The notes: generated by a model from the sequence alone, not told the origin. A stretch of 64,000 nucleotides of DNA from Membranipora membranacea (GCA_914767715.1 OU612065.1:25236001-25300000), one strand, 5' to 3'. Positions 41,161-64,000 are shown, counted from the first letter of the stretch. Program-made: numbers and translations.

Positions 41161-42944
41161 GAAGTGGGGTTGCTTGTCCCTGCTTAATTGAATAATTCTA
41201 TGGAAGATTTCCATATGCGACATTACTGTATGCGTATTCGTAAGAACATGGAAAAGGTTTTACAATAACTATGAATGATAAAATAGGTATTACAGGACTT
41301 TTTGCTCAGAAACTTGACCATGTCTATTTATTTATTTTATTATAATCGAGTAAGAGGGAGTATGCGGGGATGAAAAACTACTGTCCCATGTATTTATCAG
41401 TAAAAAGTATAATTGTGTGGAGTTTCAATGCTGTATTTCAGTAGTAAAGGTATTCAACATAATGTTGAATAAAATGGAAAATTTCATCTCTCCTGGCTCT
41501 TATAATTTTAGTAAGGTAAACTTATAACAAGAAAATATCAATCAAATTAAAGTGCTTATCGCTGCGCTTTTTCCTTTTACACGTTTGTTTGATGAGATAT
41601 CATTATAAAATAAACGAGGCTATGTTTCAGTAATATTATAATATATAAAAATGGTTTCAAAACACTCTCCGCTACTGCACCTATTACAAGCACTGCGCAT
41701 GGAACACTCAACTCATATCACCAGCTTACAAAAACTGCATAGCTGATTTTCCAGCGTATCCCGACTGCATGATTTTTGCAAAGTTTGGTGTGGTTATCAA
41801 AACAGAGATTTCATGAAAAAACTTATGCAGTAGATAATAATGCAGTTTTCAAAATCTGGCTTCTGTTGAATTATGATATCAATACGGAATTCCCTTTGCC
41901 TACATCTAATCCGATCCTTCACAACACAAGATCAAGATCAGACCCAAAGAGGTGTATATGTTAATATGTATTACAATACTACTAGTACTAGTAGATAATA
42001 GTATTGTTGTGGTGACTTACATGTACATGAACTCATTGTCCGCACCTTCAATCATTTTTACTTTTGGTCTACCAAATAGTTTTTTCTGTTGTGACCATTG
42101 CCTCATAGCTATTTATCTGGAGGTGAGATTGTGCAATATTGGTTTTATTCTGCATATTTTTGTCGTTATTATAAACAGCTACAAACAAGATTACGCTGTT
42201 TCATATGATTTACAGTTACTTCAAACTCTCTGAATTCTTATATTGAAAAAGTGATGGCTTTTCTGTTACATTATCGTGACCTGCGACTATAACATCAAAA
42301 CATATTTTAAGTTGCGAAAATAGAAAAAATTGCCAACACATTGCAATAATTATGTTTCTCCTGAACTTACAGCGAAATCAAGACATTTGAGTTTAGACAA
42401 GATGTCAATGTTAAATTCGACACTTTTTTGTTTTGTGTTACGAATGCAGCATTATTCCTGATATTACCAAATTAAAACGCACTTACCCGGCACAATGGTA
42501 GGATCTACCTCCCGTGAGATGCAGGCAGGCGAATCCTTTGGCAAATGAGTACATGTATCAATGTTAGTTTGACATGTCGTGTCTATCATATCGTAAGCAT
42601 CCCCTGTTCTCTAAAATCAGCTGCTGTACTGTCTCCCTGCTGTCTCAATTCCTCCCTGATTCCAGAGTAAGATTAGGTTATAGTTATCTGCTCTTGGAAA
42701 TCGCCACATTACAGTGAGTCTAGCTTACATAGCTTTAACCCGCATATTGGCCAATCAAATCCAGAGATTTACCACGTATCTCTTCTTTCACCTTAGTGAT
42801 TCAGTAATACTAAGGTCATTGCACATCTGACAAAGAGATCAATTAATGTTTACATATAAATATTAGAGGTTTTTTTCTTCCTTCACTTCTGTGGGCTCCA
42901 GTCATTTGCTTTGGTAGCCTTTCCTCCAATCTACATCATACAAT
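41161..42944. other. upstream of GMD; nothing recognised
   Basis: AT-rich. The last few hundred bases should hold the GMD promoter and 5'UTR; no TATA box is obvious. Confidence 0.4.
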
Positions 42945-52198
<9,254 letters not shown>

Positions 52199-52323
52199 AA
52201 ACGTGATCTGAACCAGAGAGGTGATGGGAAGATTCCACATTCCATAAGTGAAGTGAAATTCCAGTAATATTCTGTGAGCCAGTCACTTTGTACCAAAACT
52301 CAATCATTTCTTATCTTTCTATT

Positions 52324-52368
52324 GATAATATCAGAGAGTAAGGATATATCCTTACTCTGTGATAATAT
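52324..52368. mobile_element. 29-bp palindrome, CACAGAG family, with 8-bp duplication
   Basis: 52332-52360, CAGAGAGTAAGGATA...TATCCTTACTCTGT, one mismatched pair. GATAATAT abuts both sides exactly (52324-52331 and 52361-52368). Lies in the GMD 3'UTR region. Confidence 0.9.
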
Positions 52369-52755
52369 GCTCAATGTGGAAATAATTCCCGATTCATTTG
52401 CGTGATTCAAAATAATATGTCGTATTTTCTGCACCCGAGAATTTGCTCCATAGCTATTGTCCTTGTCTTTTACACTTTAATGTCTGTCATGATAATCTCA
52501 ATGGAGTTTGCACTCTATTTTTTTTCTCAAGGTAGTACCAATCTGAGCATTATTGAAATTATTCTTTTCTGGCTTCTATAATTAATATTACCCCTCTTGT
52601 TTCCGATTTATTGTGAATCTCTCTCTTTTCGGCATTCGATCCGTAAGTTATTTATCATGTTTCTTTAACTAACTCCACCTATCCCTATCCGTCAGTACGA
52701 CCAAACAGTAAAATATTAGAAAGGTTTCACTTTAAACACTGTTACAAACACTCCA

Positions 52756-52761
52756 AATAAA
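52756..52761 (+). promoter_or_regulatory. poly(A) signal, GMD
   Basis: AATAAA 558 bases after the GMD stop. No closer canonical signal was seen. Confidence 0.45.
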
Positions 52762-55352
52762 TGTGACAATTCAAATGTGTTAAAACTACAAACAGTTTAC
52801 GTAATGATTTTGGTAATCTACATGTTCCATAATCTCCATAAGTTTGTCAAAACAAGACGGCTGTATAGTGCCTTAGCCTTTGCCCAGAAAATGACATAGG
52901 GTGGCAGGTGGGTATCAAGCTGTCGGAAGGTGGCGACTTCATCCTGTAGGATCAGAGGCTAGGATACCAATGTTGAGAAGTGCTCCAGAATATTTTATAT
53001 CAAAATTGGTGCTAAATCTGCTGGTCCCTTGCCACAGCTGCATTTATTTTGTACAAATCATGGCTTTGTATCTTTTGATGTGTACAATGTATTTGACAAA
53101 TACTGAATCTGATATCTAGTCGGATTATAAATACAAGGATATGGTACAAATTTCGGTTTATTTGCCATGTCACCAATTTGATGTTTGCTTTCAACTTTCT
53201 CAATTCAATAACAGAAATTGAAGAGGACACAGTTTAGTGAAATAACTACACAATTAAGCCCATTAACAGCACCAAAACAGCCATGATATATCAAAGCCCT
53301 TCTTTTGTGCCTACGGGCATTGCCAACACTAGGCAAATAGTCAGGCACTTTTAATTTCAATACTTGCTATCAACTTGCTTACATAGCCCAACCATATAAA
53401 CACTTGATAATTCCTACAAATATATGTGAATCTACACTGATCAAACTGTGTCTTAACCACTCTGTTGTTTTACAAAAAATATTAGTTCTTTTAAGTATAC
53501 AACTGCTACTGTTTAGAATAGCTACTCCAACTTGTTCCCTAACCAGCAGTATTTGGTTGAGCGACTGGCGGTTTCCTCGAGACTGTTTGGGGGCACGTTG
53601 GGAATGTTGTCTTGTTTGTCTACAAATTTGACATTTGGAAAACATTGAGTCATCAAGCATGCAGCTGTGGCTTAGTGATTACACACAAAAAAAAGAATTT
53701 CATGAGTCAATGGATTCAGTTCGAGTTGTAAGAAAAAGTGCTGACTATATGCGACTTCCAAATTCCGACACTATCTTCTCTGTGTGCTTATTCCGGCTTA
53801 TCATTGGTGACTATGCCATTAGTGGATGTAAATTGGCACTGAATTGGATAACCAAAGCCTTCCCAGTGAATTGCAGTAAAATGTGGACTTACTTTTATCC
53901 AAATTTGTTTTGTGTCTTTGTCATGCCAGAAGCCAAAATTGAACTAGGGGCTATCTCCTTACCTTGCCTTAGGCCCATCTTTTTAGGAAGGAATTTTTTC
54001 AACTAATTTTTGGCGATACCGCTATCTGGCTTTTTTCTATCTGAGATAAAGAGAAAATATGGCTCTCATTTCAAACTTTATTAAATAGTGAAACTAGAGT
54101 ATATTGGCCTTATTGTAAAACCAAATGAGCATGGGGTTTGGAAAATAAGTGAAAAGGGGTTGAAGACATGACATTGCGTTGATTGTCGGTGTCGATGTCA
54201 AAATGAAATCAGCATTACCGCATATTACAGAGCAGACTAGTTTCTAATAATTATTAAAAACACAAAAAAACTGAAACTGATAACAAAATATTGAGGCTCA
54301 CTATGAGTGGAGCCTCAGACACGTTTTGATTTTCCTCCCATCTCTTGCAACTGTTATGTTCATGGATTATAGCCTGCTACCAGAATGTTTTGATAACCAC
54401 TTGCATACATCAGGTTATACGTACCAAATCTATAGGGAAGTTGGAGTTGTCTGAGTTTTTCCGATGAAGACTTTCCCTAATGCCTGAATTGATTGATGAA
54501 TTAGCTAACTTGAGTTGATTCAGATATTTTTAGTCAGCTTGCTCAACATTAACCTGTAGATAGAGATGTGTAGAAGCCAAAGGTTCCACTACATTCACCA
54601 TAAACATTCTCGATTTCTTAAATACTACTTTACCAAGAGGCTACTAAAAATGTTACAGATTTGTTAAATCATTTGCGCTGGATTTGCTGGTTTATTGTTC
54701 TGACTCCAATCTGAAACATAATTTGTATTTTCATTATCGTCAAATCTTGCATATTAGTTTGAATTTGAGTACAAGCAACGAGTAAAACTTTTCCACCTCG
54801 GTACAAGTGTGCTAGAATGATTGCCAAAAATAACAGGCAGTACAGGGTAATCCTTCTTTTCCCAAAATCATGCAAATGGCTCCCCACTCAAGATGTATTA
54901 AAACATGAACAGTGAAAAATGATCAAAATTAAAATCTTATAAGAACACATTATTGTATATTTGGCTATGTGGTGGATTCCATATGCATATGCAAAAAAGA
55001 ATTCACAGTATTCACATTGACATACTGCATATTCTAACACTGTAGAGATATGAAAAAAATATAAAAATACACACTCATTTGTAGTTTGTACAAATATAAA
55101 AAAAATTTTATGTATCCTTTATATTTATACATTTTCTGAAAAAATTGTATTCATGGGGTTTGGGTGTGACAAGATCCATTCTTATGTATTTGTGATTCTG
55201 ACTTACACAAATAACACAATGGATAGTTTTTTTCTTATATTGATAGATAAATTACGACCAGTGAATAAAACCCCAACTTTTGCCGTTTATTTCTTTGCCA
55301 TGCTACGGAAAACATCCCTCCAAGACCATATTGTCTGCCAAATAAAATAGTG

Positions 55353-55385
<33 letters not shown>

Positions 55386-57399
55386 GGCACTTCCCTTCCA
55401 TCCCCTCCAACAGAACAAGTCGAGTCTAGGTACGTAAGTACGCGGGTCTCCCACAAGCTTCTAGCTGACTAACTATTCCTTCAAATAAAGCAGCTCACAA
55501 TTCACCTTCTTTTATGAAAAAAACTCTAAAATCAACACTTGATCTCATACACACAACTACTTGAAAACTGAAATGTTATTGTCCCGAAAATTAAACAGGA
55601 ATTTAGTATGCACCAAGTGGCCACACCATTTAAGTTTCGTTGAATAAAACATTGCATTAATGATGGGTGTGTATAGAGCTGTCACAATTTTTATGCCACT
55701 TGATGGTTTTTTCTTTTCCAAGGCTTGAGTTGAACAGGTGGTTATTCGCACACCAGCGTCTGGAGAATTTATTGTTGTATATGTGGTATGCGGAGAATAG
55801 TGTAAGGCCGAGTTGTGGCCTAAATAATTACTATAATTAGTACTTGTCAATATTGTCATCGTTCAAATTTTGAACTGCTCAAAAACTGATCATTCATGGT
55901 GTCAATGTTTTTGGTATCATGTCTAAATATCATTAGTTTCACCCATTCAGCCCTATTGTTTGTGGGTGTTGTGACATTTTTGTAGATCTCAAGAGAAACA
56001 AACATTTTTTGTTGACAAACCTAAGTGCCGTGTTGTGTCAAAAATATTGACTATTTCCTATTACAAAACTTAGTTTGTTGTGCTAAGGTAAGGTTTTTGA
56101 GCAGGGACAAAAGAGAACGTTTTCAGCAAAGCAATTAGGCCTGTCAGCCTTTCTAATGGTTCTAATGAGCCGTCATAAAATAAACAGCCAATATTGCTAT
56201 TAGATGTGTCACTCACAAATTTCAATAAGTCAGCTATAATGAGCAAATGGTGATATCAGAAGTCAAAATATCAACCCGATATTAATATCTGTGATTTGTC
56301 TAATGGCAGCAGACAGCACTATTTGCCTTCCCATCAATGATCAAAGCCTAGTATCGGTATCTTCGCTCAAACTCAATGATAACCTGTCTTGAAAAGGCAC
56401 GTCAAGCTTTGTTGGATGGGGGACAACAGCAATAGCAACGCGGCCCCTCCCCCAACTATGCTTGTCAAGACAGGCTAACTGGGTTGTTGTGATATGTATT
56501 CCTGAATTTGACAACCCAAGCCAAAATCATGAGCAAATATAGTAATGATGCATATATAGAGATTATTTTTTAACTACGTAATGAAATTATTCAGGCAAAC
56601 CCAACTCTTAAGCTTTGATACCTGAAAGTTTCACATTTTTTAGGACTGAGGACTGTTATAAATAAAATAAGTAGTTCTACACGGAGTTTGATTTATTGAA
56701 TATATTGAAGTTAAAAGCAAATAAAAATGTAGAAGGATGAGGTTTTGTCATATTTGGCATAGCATGTAAAACAACCTTCATAGAAAAGTTGTGGGAATTG
56801 GACTGATTTTTCTTCATGCTTAACTCGGCAGGGCAGTCGAGGATAAGTATTGTTCCTGGGTTGACCACGCAAGGCAAGTATTTATAACATGTATGAAGCT
56901 GCTTGGGAAGAAATATGGGTCTGGCTTGTCATATCAGGATTTTTAATTCATTTAATGCCTGTTGTGATTAAAATTACTAGACTAGCTTTGTCATGGTTAC
57001 CATTACATTTGTGGGTACAATCAATTTTTAATTTTACTGTTTAGACTTTGGGGGTGAGGTGAATTTTTGAGGGTTATCACATTACGGGTGAAAATATCAC
57101 ACTACCGACGTATGTGACAGCTCTGTTATACACAACTTTTCCTTGCATTTTGTAGTGAAAAATCTAGTTCTCATTTTTGACTGCATATGAATAATAGTAT
57201 ACATGCTAATTATAGCCACCTACTACCTGTAGTTATACTTAGTCCAAATTTGTCATCATATTATTAAATGTGGAACTTAGCAAGCTAAGTAAATTGAAGT
57301 TATTTTCAATTCTTCTCCTGAACCTCAATAAAAAAACAGAGTATACCCCCCCCCCCCCCATAGACAGTCAGTGATCAAAGATTTTGTTACATTACATCT
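52762..57399. other. no gene; simple repeats
   Basis: About 4.6 kb without a supported gene. Open frames (the longest is 53635-54006, 123 codons) lack motifs or splice context. A TA microsatellite lies near 55352-55380 and a C-run near 57346-57359. Confidence 0.45.
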
Positions 57400-57405
57400 T
57401 TTATT
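57400..57405 (-). promoter_or_regulatory. poly(A) signal, FoxL1
   Basis: TTTATT on the plus strand, AATAAA on the minus strand, about 180 bases past the FoxL1 stop. Confidence 0.6.
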
Positions 57406-57586
57406 ATAGTAAAATACTTTGTCCAACAAATAACTAAAAAATCATCAGGTGAAACCCAGAAATATAAATAAATGAAACATTGACAATGAGAATTATCCTC
57501 GTGAATGACTCACAATATCAACAACAATGATGTCCAGAGAAAAATATATTTGACATTTAGCAAAAAAAAGCAGTTATACACTGTCA

Positions 57587-58954
57587 TCATAAAACTGACT
57601 GGCTGCCAGGAAGAGCACCTGCTAGGCCAGGATGGAGAAATGGTGACATGATTGGTAAAAGTCCCAGGCTAGACCGCGGCGAGCTGCTTGGGAAAGTGGC
57701 AGCAGTGCCCCTCGCTGCCGCCAGGTTAAGTAAAAATGGGTTGTATAGATGAGGAGGGAAACCTGGCATTCCCATCATAGCTGGATTATGCATGTCTGAT
57801 ATTTTAGGTGGCGGGCTGGGTATCGAGTCAAATATGTCAAACTTTGTTCTCTTGTTCTCTGGTGGACATTCTAAAGGTCCCGACGTTGTGTCTCTTCCCA
57901 TTATATTGTCAATTGTAAAGGCACTTCTTTTTCTGCTGACTGGTGGACTGAGTTGTGTGTTTAATATAATGCTGTGTTCTGTTGATACACTATGCGGAGT
58001 AGATAAAGGTTTTTCTGGTGTCTGTTGGTCGACAGTGTCAGAGCTTGTCCTTGTTGGACTTACAGTGTCATCATGTACGTTGATGGGATCCTCAACATTG
58101 AAATCTAAATAAAAAATATGAAAATTATTAAATAAATTTTCATTCATGAACTTTCCATAATAAATAAATAAGTTTTTTTTATAAAAATCTGTGTCACTGT
58201 CTCAAGTACTCTGAATAAGATAATCATCCTTCAGAAGTTCAATTAAAATAATATCACATTTCCATTTTGTATGAATTTGCAATTAAGTACAATGAAATTA
58301 TTTAATAAACGCCCAAGTATTTTTTAATGAATAGATTTGCAATGCTGCGTTTGTAAAATTGACATATGCTTTTAATTTTCACAATTAAAGACTAAGTATA
58401 AATAAAACAAATTATGCATTTAAGTTTAACTCACCATCATCATCCTCATCACCAGCTGATCCTTCCTCGCTGCCTTCCCCATCGTCAGCGCCGTTAACTT
58501 TCGCTCTTCTCTTCCTTCTCCTATAGTTACCGTTCTCAAACATGTCTTCACACTTTGGGTCTAGTGTCCAGTAGTTACCTTTGCCTGGCTTTCCTTTCTC
58601 TCTCGGTACTTTGGTGAAACAATCGTTGAGGCTGAGATTGTGTCGGATAGAGTTTTGCCAGCCCTGTTTGTTCTCGTGGTAATAAGGGAATCTGTCCATG
58701 ATGAACTGGTAAATACCGTTCAATGTTATTTTTCTGTCAGGAGCATTTTTGACGGCCATAGCGATGAGGGCTATGTAGCTATAGGGAGGCTTCTGCGGTT
58801 GTTCCCTCTGTTTCATGTCAGCCAGCATCTGTAGAGCGTATCTGTTGTATTCTATCTGCATGTATGGGTTGTAAGGCATCATGCCTGACGCTGCCGTGCC
58901 AAAAGGCCCAAATCGTGGATCGGCAGCCCCGAGTAGTGATCCTGGTGAGGTCAT
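57587..58954 (-). CDS. FOXL1: forkhead transcription factor, FoxL1 type
   Basis: Two exons, 58954-58435 and 58104-57587, join in phase 1 to 345 residues. The forkhead domain spans about 53-147: [20 protein letters not shown], the recognition helix [16 protein letters not shown], then [19 protein letters not shown] and [13 protein letters not shown]. The NDCF-x-KVPREKG and [12 protein letters not shown] combination fits FoxL1 better than FoxC (NECF..MFENGS), FoxI or FoxD. After an acidic stretch (154-180), exon 2 encodes an Engrailed-homology-like motif FTIDNIMG (236-243), expected to bind Groucho/TLE, then a Pro/Leu-rich end. Nuclear, DNA-binding; FoxL1 acts in mesoderm and gut development in bilaterians. 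The intron falls just after the forkhead domain; human FOXL1 has none. No other Fox gene of the FoxC-F-L1-Q1 cluster is in the window. Confidence 0.88.
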
Positions 58955-61490
58955 GGTTACTGTGTGAGGTATGAGTTAATGTGATCAGGGAGCGTCGACA
59001 CCTTCGCTTTATACCTTCAATGTCCAGACCACCTTCCATGTTTGTTGTTATTTTAGCAGACTTATTATAGCAATAACATCAAATACAAAGAATTGATAAG
59101 CATGTGCTATTTGCAGAAGTCAGCTTTAAATTTCGTTGACCAATCAGAGCACATCTTGAAAGTGTAGAGTTTCACTTCACCAATAAGAGGAATAATAGAC
59201 ACAAAACTGACACACAAATCAAATCAACAAATATTATAGAAGCCATTGATCCTCTATGTTTACACAACAGGACACTGGAGCTAACAAACGGAATAAAAAA
59301 GCAAACATTCCATTCAATTTCTTTTGTCAAAAGCTTTTAAAAATTCATAGCAGCTATTTAGGATTCACAGCTGGTTTGTCAATTCAAAGGGAGATGTGTA
59401 ATTGCTCATAATATCGCTACAAAAATATCTCTGGTCGGATATTGGTAATTTAGGATGATGGTTTAAATTCTACAATGTTTATGACAGTGATAAAAGGATA
59501 CATAGGAAGCAAGCTCTAATTTCTAGTTTACAAATCCTCAGCCCATTGATTACCATGTCATCAGATTGCAGGCATTCAAAGGCAGCGTGATGACAGAATC
59601 AACTTGAATGGTGTTTTTCTTTTATTGATCAGCGACATGGCTGTGTAAAAACGTGTGAGACTAATATTGACATAGCATATCCTATTCAAAATGCCTATTA
59701 AGTCGTTAATCACAACTTCCCTTAGCTTGCCACCCAAACGATCTGCTGCCGTAGCTTTTCAAGTTATCTTAATAAATTATGTATACAATTTGACAGCTTG
59801 TAAAGGCATCAAGTTGCCCTTTCAAGAAAAAGATTTTCAGTAACAGAAGCCGTATTTTAGATACAAGCATATCCGGATTAAGGATATAAGTGATATCTTA
59901 CTGGTTAGAGTTATTTTACTGTCATCACCAATTTTCATTGTTCCACATGAAAACATGAGTTGTATTTTATCCTCTATAAGCCTACTGTATCACTATTATA
60001 CAAACAAAAGCTACCGTCAGCTGCTAATTTTCCAAGCTTCAAATCTTCACACGCAATATCAGTTTGTAGTGGGTAAGGTAGCAGCGTCCCGTGTGGCAGC
60101 TCTTTTTAAGGATTATAAACTATCCTGACGATTTTTAAGAGGCAATGTATACACATTTTAAAGGGTCATTACAATGTGTCAATAAGCACCACAGGCATAC
60201 AGATTTTAGGTCCTAGATCACACCTGCCCATGGCACACAATAATCTGAACAAGCACGCGCTCATCAACTATAAAAATCACAATGGGCACACAGCCCCACT
60301 TAACTTTTGCGGTTAAAAAAGTTCACCTAAACATGATCACTCTTATTGTGACAACTGGATTTGATGATATGATATCAGCAGCAGCAATTATCAATCACAA
60401 CATGTTAAATACAGCAAAAGTGAATGAATTTTATTTGATTTTTAATTAGGGTACATTAGCAGATATGCCATTGAAATTAAACACAATGATACAATACTGA
60501 CATGTTTTTTCATACCAGCTTGCAGTGAGTAACTGTGTGTTATTATAGGCCATGTTATGATAAGGTGATGAGTCTTAATTACTTGACATTTGACTCCTGC
60601 AGTTTTTTATTTAGCAGTGTAATATTTATTCGAGCTTGTATACATTGTTTGGTGTACATTAAGATGCTACTAATGGCAGGTGGCAAACCTGAAACGGTTT
60701 GGAAAGAATTATTTGTATCAACACTTTAATATATCATCAGTTAATTTCCTCTACAGTTTGCTATTTTTCTTAGCTATAAACCTAAATGGAAAGATAAACA
60801 GCCACAGGCAGCGCAATATTTCGTTTTTTCTTAGCAAAATCAACCAGCAATAATAAAGATGGGTTACATTCTAGAGGGCACAAACTTTTCCTTGACGTAT
60901 ATTGTATCTTAACTCCAAGCAAAATCATCTGAGATTTAAGATAAATTGCTCATAAAATATTTTATCCACTTTTATTAACAATTAATTGTAAAAAAATAAT
61001 TCTTGATGGTTTTCATTTGATAATAAAATAACATCAAACTGTGAAGGTATAGACAAATTGTAGGCGTTCAATGCCTAAAACTATTAATTATTTTGGCCAG
61101 TGATAACCGAACAAGTTTCTGAAAATAGAGCGTTTCATTGTGCAGGGGGATAACAGAAAAATAATAATGGAAAAAAAGGCACTTTCTGCAGCTTCATCAA
61201 CAATGTGGTCCTCATTCTATTCGTACCTTTCCGTAATATCCTTTCTTAGCAATCATCTTTTAAAGGATTTCCATATTCACAATTTACAAAAAGATAAATT
61301 TGGTGCTACCAAAAGAATGTATACTCATGCAATGCTGGTGGTAACAAATCCTCTCTCTCTCTCCAAACAAGTACATGGTAGCACCAATAAACTCCAGATG
61401 CAATAAACAACCAACCAACTAGCCATGAGAGCCAGAAAGTCAACTATGACATAGTAAGCACTGATCATCTTCTTCCCTTTGGCATTCCAC
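58955..61490. other. FoxL1 upstream region; no gene seen
   Basis: AT-rich 2.5 kb between FoxL1 and APC7. Should contain the FoxL1 promoter and possibly enhancers, but no motif cluster can be claimed. Open frames are short. Confidence 0.4.
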
Positions 61491-63757
61491 TCAGTAGCCG
61501 AGTTCTGGATCTGACCACGATAAGTTGTCTACACCTTCATTCATCTCCATCTAATGCAAAAAGATAATATCACAAAATCTATATTCCCTTTACTCAAAAG
61601 TTGCTACCGAGTACAGCAACGTTGTTTATTTTATATAATCTACCAAACTTTTATCACTCATGATCATATTGGAAAAAGGACAATACATGCCGAAAACGCC
61701 TTAACTTGGTCTTATTTTTCATCTATACATAGTTTCCAACGACTTTGTCAGATGGTTGGGATTTATCGTACAACAGTAATATGGAAGCATCAAGCTCCGC
61801 CTTTCAGTCATACAACCCCATACCTCACTGCTATGTTCTAGACTGTCACCGACGTAACTACTATCCATAGAGTTCAGTTCTGATTTCTTCTCAGCTCTCT
61901 CCATGCCTTCTTTTGCTCTCTTGTTATTAGCGTCTAAGCTATAATGGTAATATAAAATATTTGAAATAAAGTTGACCACGATCTCTATATGTAATACAGA
62001 GTACTTAAACAGCATTTGAACGCCAGAGTCTACCTATGTTTGACTTTCGGTTTGCATAATAATACAATGCAGAACTTGGACTAACAATCATACAAAAACT
62101 GTCAACTTATGAATCTACTAACTAACACAGCGGCATGTTTCATCTTGTTAGGACAAAAAGTGGGATTATCCATAATAACATGAGTAATCTTCAGACTTTG
62201 GGAGCTGAATTTTTTGAAGGATCTCAATAAAGTTTTTGCCCTGCTTCATCGATGTACCTCATGGTGTCTGCTTTTTCCTTTAAACTGTGTGATAACAGCA
62301 CAAAATTGTTTGAGATTTCAACCAAATAAACGTCAGAAGCACCACAAATATTTTGTGAGCAAACCATTAGCACACATACTTCATTGCAATATCATAATGA
62401 TGCATGGCTTTTTGTCTGTCTCCCAGATGTGCCAGTGCATCGGCGTAAAGCTGATGTAGCTTTGAGGTGTTGTGTTTCTTTAAACTATGTTCTAATCTGA
62501 AATCAAAAATAAATACATCAAAATTTCAATAAACGACTTTTTAGTTTCTTGAATTGGAGGTAATAATGCTTTATAATTCGGGAGGGACATAGAGTCCATG
62601 TTATGTTTGAACCCTGCAATGTTTTGATATTCAGTTAATTTGATTAAATTTACCCATTACATAATCATAAAGTCACAGTATTTTGAACTAAACAGTGTCT
62701 GAATCTCTTACCAAAATATTATGATATTTTAGATATTATTATAACAAGGTAACAAGTTGGCTTATTTAACTCTTGAAATAAGCCAAATATTAACCCATTT
62801 AGCAGGTGCAAAAGGCCCTGAGCCACAAATTCCACTGTCTGCTCGCTGAAGACATTTGAAATATTTTTGGGGCGTTTACACATAAAATTGATGAAATAAA
62901 ATAAATTGATGTATAAAGTGAGATATAATTTCAAGTGTGGACTAAAATAGTGTAAGTACTCAGAGCAAACATATATACGTAACACAATGTTATGCTTGAG
63001 GTTGCTAAAGTTGACCGAAATAAACATGGGTTCATCTAATGTTTAGTACATTGGATTATCTATTCTGGCTATCCTCATCCGATTTTTACATCTGCTTTCT
63101 TCACAGCTTGCAACATGCTGAAGGAAATTGAACACACTTAAAACAGTAGGAAATTAAATATACTTAAAAAAATGCTAAACACCTGCCTCTTATACTCATA
63201 TGAATAGTTTCTACTGATAATAGAGAAGGGATCTACTCACAATTGAATGACTTTTTTGTACTTCTGTTGTTGTAGTAGCACTTCAGCTAGAGTGGATACA
63301 GCATGTAAGAAACTAGGATCACTCTGAATAGCCTTCTCCAAATATGTCTTAGCCTTGAGTCAAAATGAAGATAAATATGAAAAGAATGCAGGCCGTTGCC
63401 ATACAGCCGTTGCCATACAGCCATAGCCATAGCAATTGTAAGACATTTACTAAGCAATGAGGATTTAGGGAGGGAGGGGGGTGGACATTCTAAGAAAATC
63501 AATGTTGGAATATCAACAGATTTACCACTTTGTAACATCACCTTGGGGATATGCACTGTAACCCTTTTTCCATCAGTCATAATGTACTATGTTCATTTTA
63601 TTACTTGCTATTCATGTTATCACCCTGGATAACCTTTCTATTTACTGCTAATCTTGACACAGCTTGCAGGGCAAAAGTGCTCTGACTCTGCTGTAAAAGA
63701 ACTAATGTTTACCTTCTCACGATAAACAGGATCCTTAGATAATGCTTTACCATAAAT
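61491..63757 (-). CDS. ANAPC7: anaphase-promoting complex subunit 7, C-terminal part
   Basis: Five minus-strand exons join in phase: 63757-63713, 63353-63241, 62496-62380, 61938-61824 and 61550-61491 (stop), giving the last 149 residues. They encode TPR-type helical pairs: IYGKALSKDPVYREKAKTYL, FLHAVSTLAEVLLQQQKYKK, LLEHSLKKHNTSKLHQLYAD, ALAHLGDRQKAMHHYDIAMN, then LDANNKRAKEGMERAEKKSE and an acidic end with SWSDPELGY. Order, repeat spacing and the LDxNxxxxxEGMxxxEK block match the C-terminus of APC7, a scaffold TPR subunit of the APC/C ubiquitin ligase that binds Cdc20/Cdh1. The rest of the gene lies beyond the right edge. Another TPR protein is possible but less likely. Confidence 0.75.
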
Positions 63758-64000
63758 CTATAACACGAGAAAAAACAAACTGTTAATTTATATCAAACAT
63801 TTGTCGCTGGCAAAGGTTTGACAAGATTCAGGTGACAGTTTTTGAAAATAATACTAAAATATTATAACTCAAATAGCAACCAATCACAGTTGTTTATTTT
63901 ACAATATTTGTAGCGTTTTGAAATCACATACCATGTGTTTCAAATAAATCTCATTTCAGTTCAACGGCAAAAACTAGCGGCAATGTGCAGAGCTACCATG
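63758..64000 (-). other. APC7 intron (window edge)
   Basis: Sequence upstream of the last recognisable APC7 exon. No further exon is evident before the edge. Confidence 0.4.

Noticed and set aside
53635-54006. 123-codon open frame
   Set aside because: No motif, no splice or poly(A) context and unremarkable composition; likely chance or decayed sequence.
58640-58834. Plus-strand frame inside the forkhead region
   Set aside because: Antisense shadow of the forkhead-coding exon.

Overview
This window is AT-rich animal nuclear DNA. Genes are split by GT-AG introns (two are GC-AG), have AATAAA poly(A) signals, and sit in a background of transposon debris. The recognisable genes fit a metazoan: a forkhead factor of the FoxL1 type, a uromodulin-type D8C secreted protein, deoxyhypusine synthase, GDP-mannose 4,6-dehydratase and the C-terminus of APC7. 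The gene mix and the palindromic insertions suggest a marine invertebrate, but the sequence does not settle the phylum.

Layout. 1-9 kb holds broken Mutator-like transposase copies; a piece of one has become a tandem array (1.2-3.0 kb). 10.8-12.4 kb holds a foldback element and a broken non-LTR reverse transcriptase. 13.5-14.2 kb is a one-exon secreted D8C protein (+). 15.4-17.1 kb is the 3' part of an unrecognised gene (-). 17.5-23.6 kb is DHPS (+, 11 exons). 25.8-29.2 kb is a predicted type I membrane protein (-) with an NHL-like ectodomain, a duplicated stem exon, one membrane helix and a tyrosine-rich tail. 30.4-33.6 kb has six diverged modules, each with a conserved GGGAGGCC hairpin just before a splice-donor-like site. 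35.4-36.1 kb has a TATA box followed by about 700 bp of short hairpin repeats ending at a splice donor. 40.2-41.2 kb has two adjacent long-inverted-repeat elements. 42.9-52.2 kb is GMD (+, 10 exons); its intron 5 holds an internal duplication with two tRNA-shaped elements, each with a large structured insert in the anticodon loop. 57.6-59.0 kb is FoxL1 (-, 2 exons). 61.5-63.8 kb is the 3' end of APC7 (-), running off the right edge.

The genes do not form a pathway: DHPS makes hypusine on eIF5A, GMD starts GDP-fucose synthesis, APC7 is a cell-cycle ubiquitin ligase subunit and FoxL1 is a developmental regulator. The most unusual signal is a class of very small insertions (20-142 bp), almost pure palindromes that begin with CA and usually end with TG. 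Ten of them are flanked by 6-8 bp direct repeats that look like target-site duplications. The hairpin exon modules, the hairpin first exon and the interrupted tRNA-like elements are the next most interesting. All exon borders were read by eye from splice sites, reading phase and remembered protein families; nothing was run.
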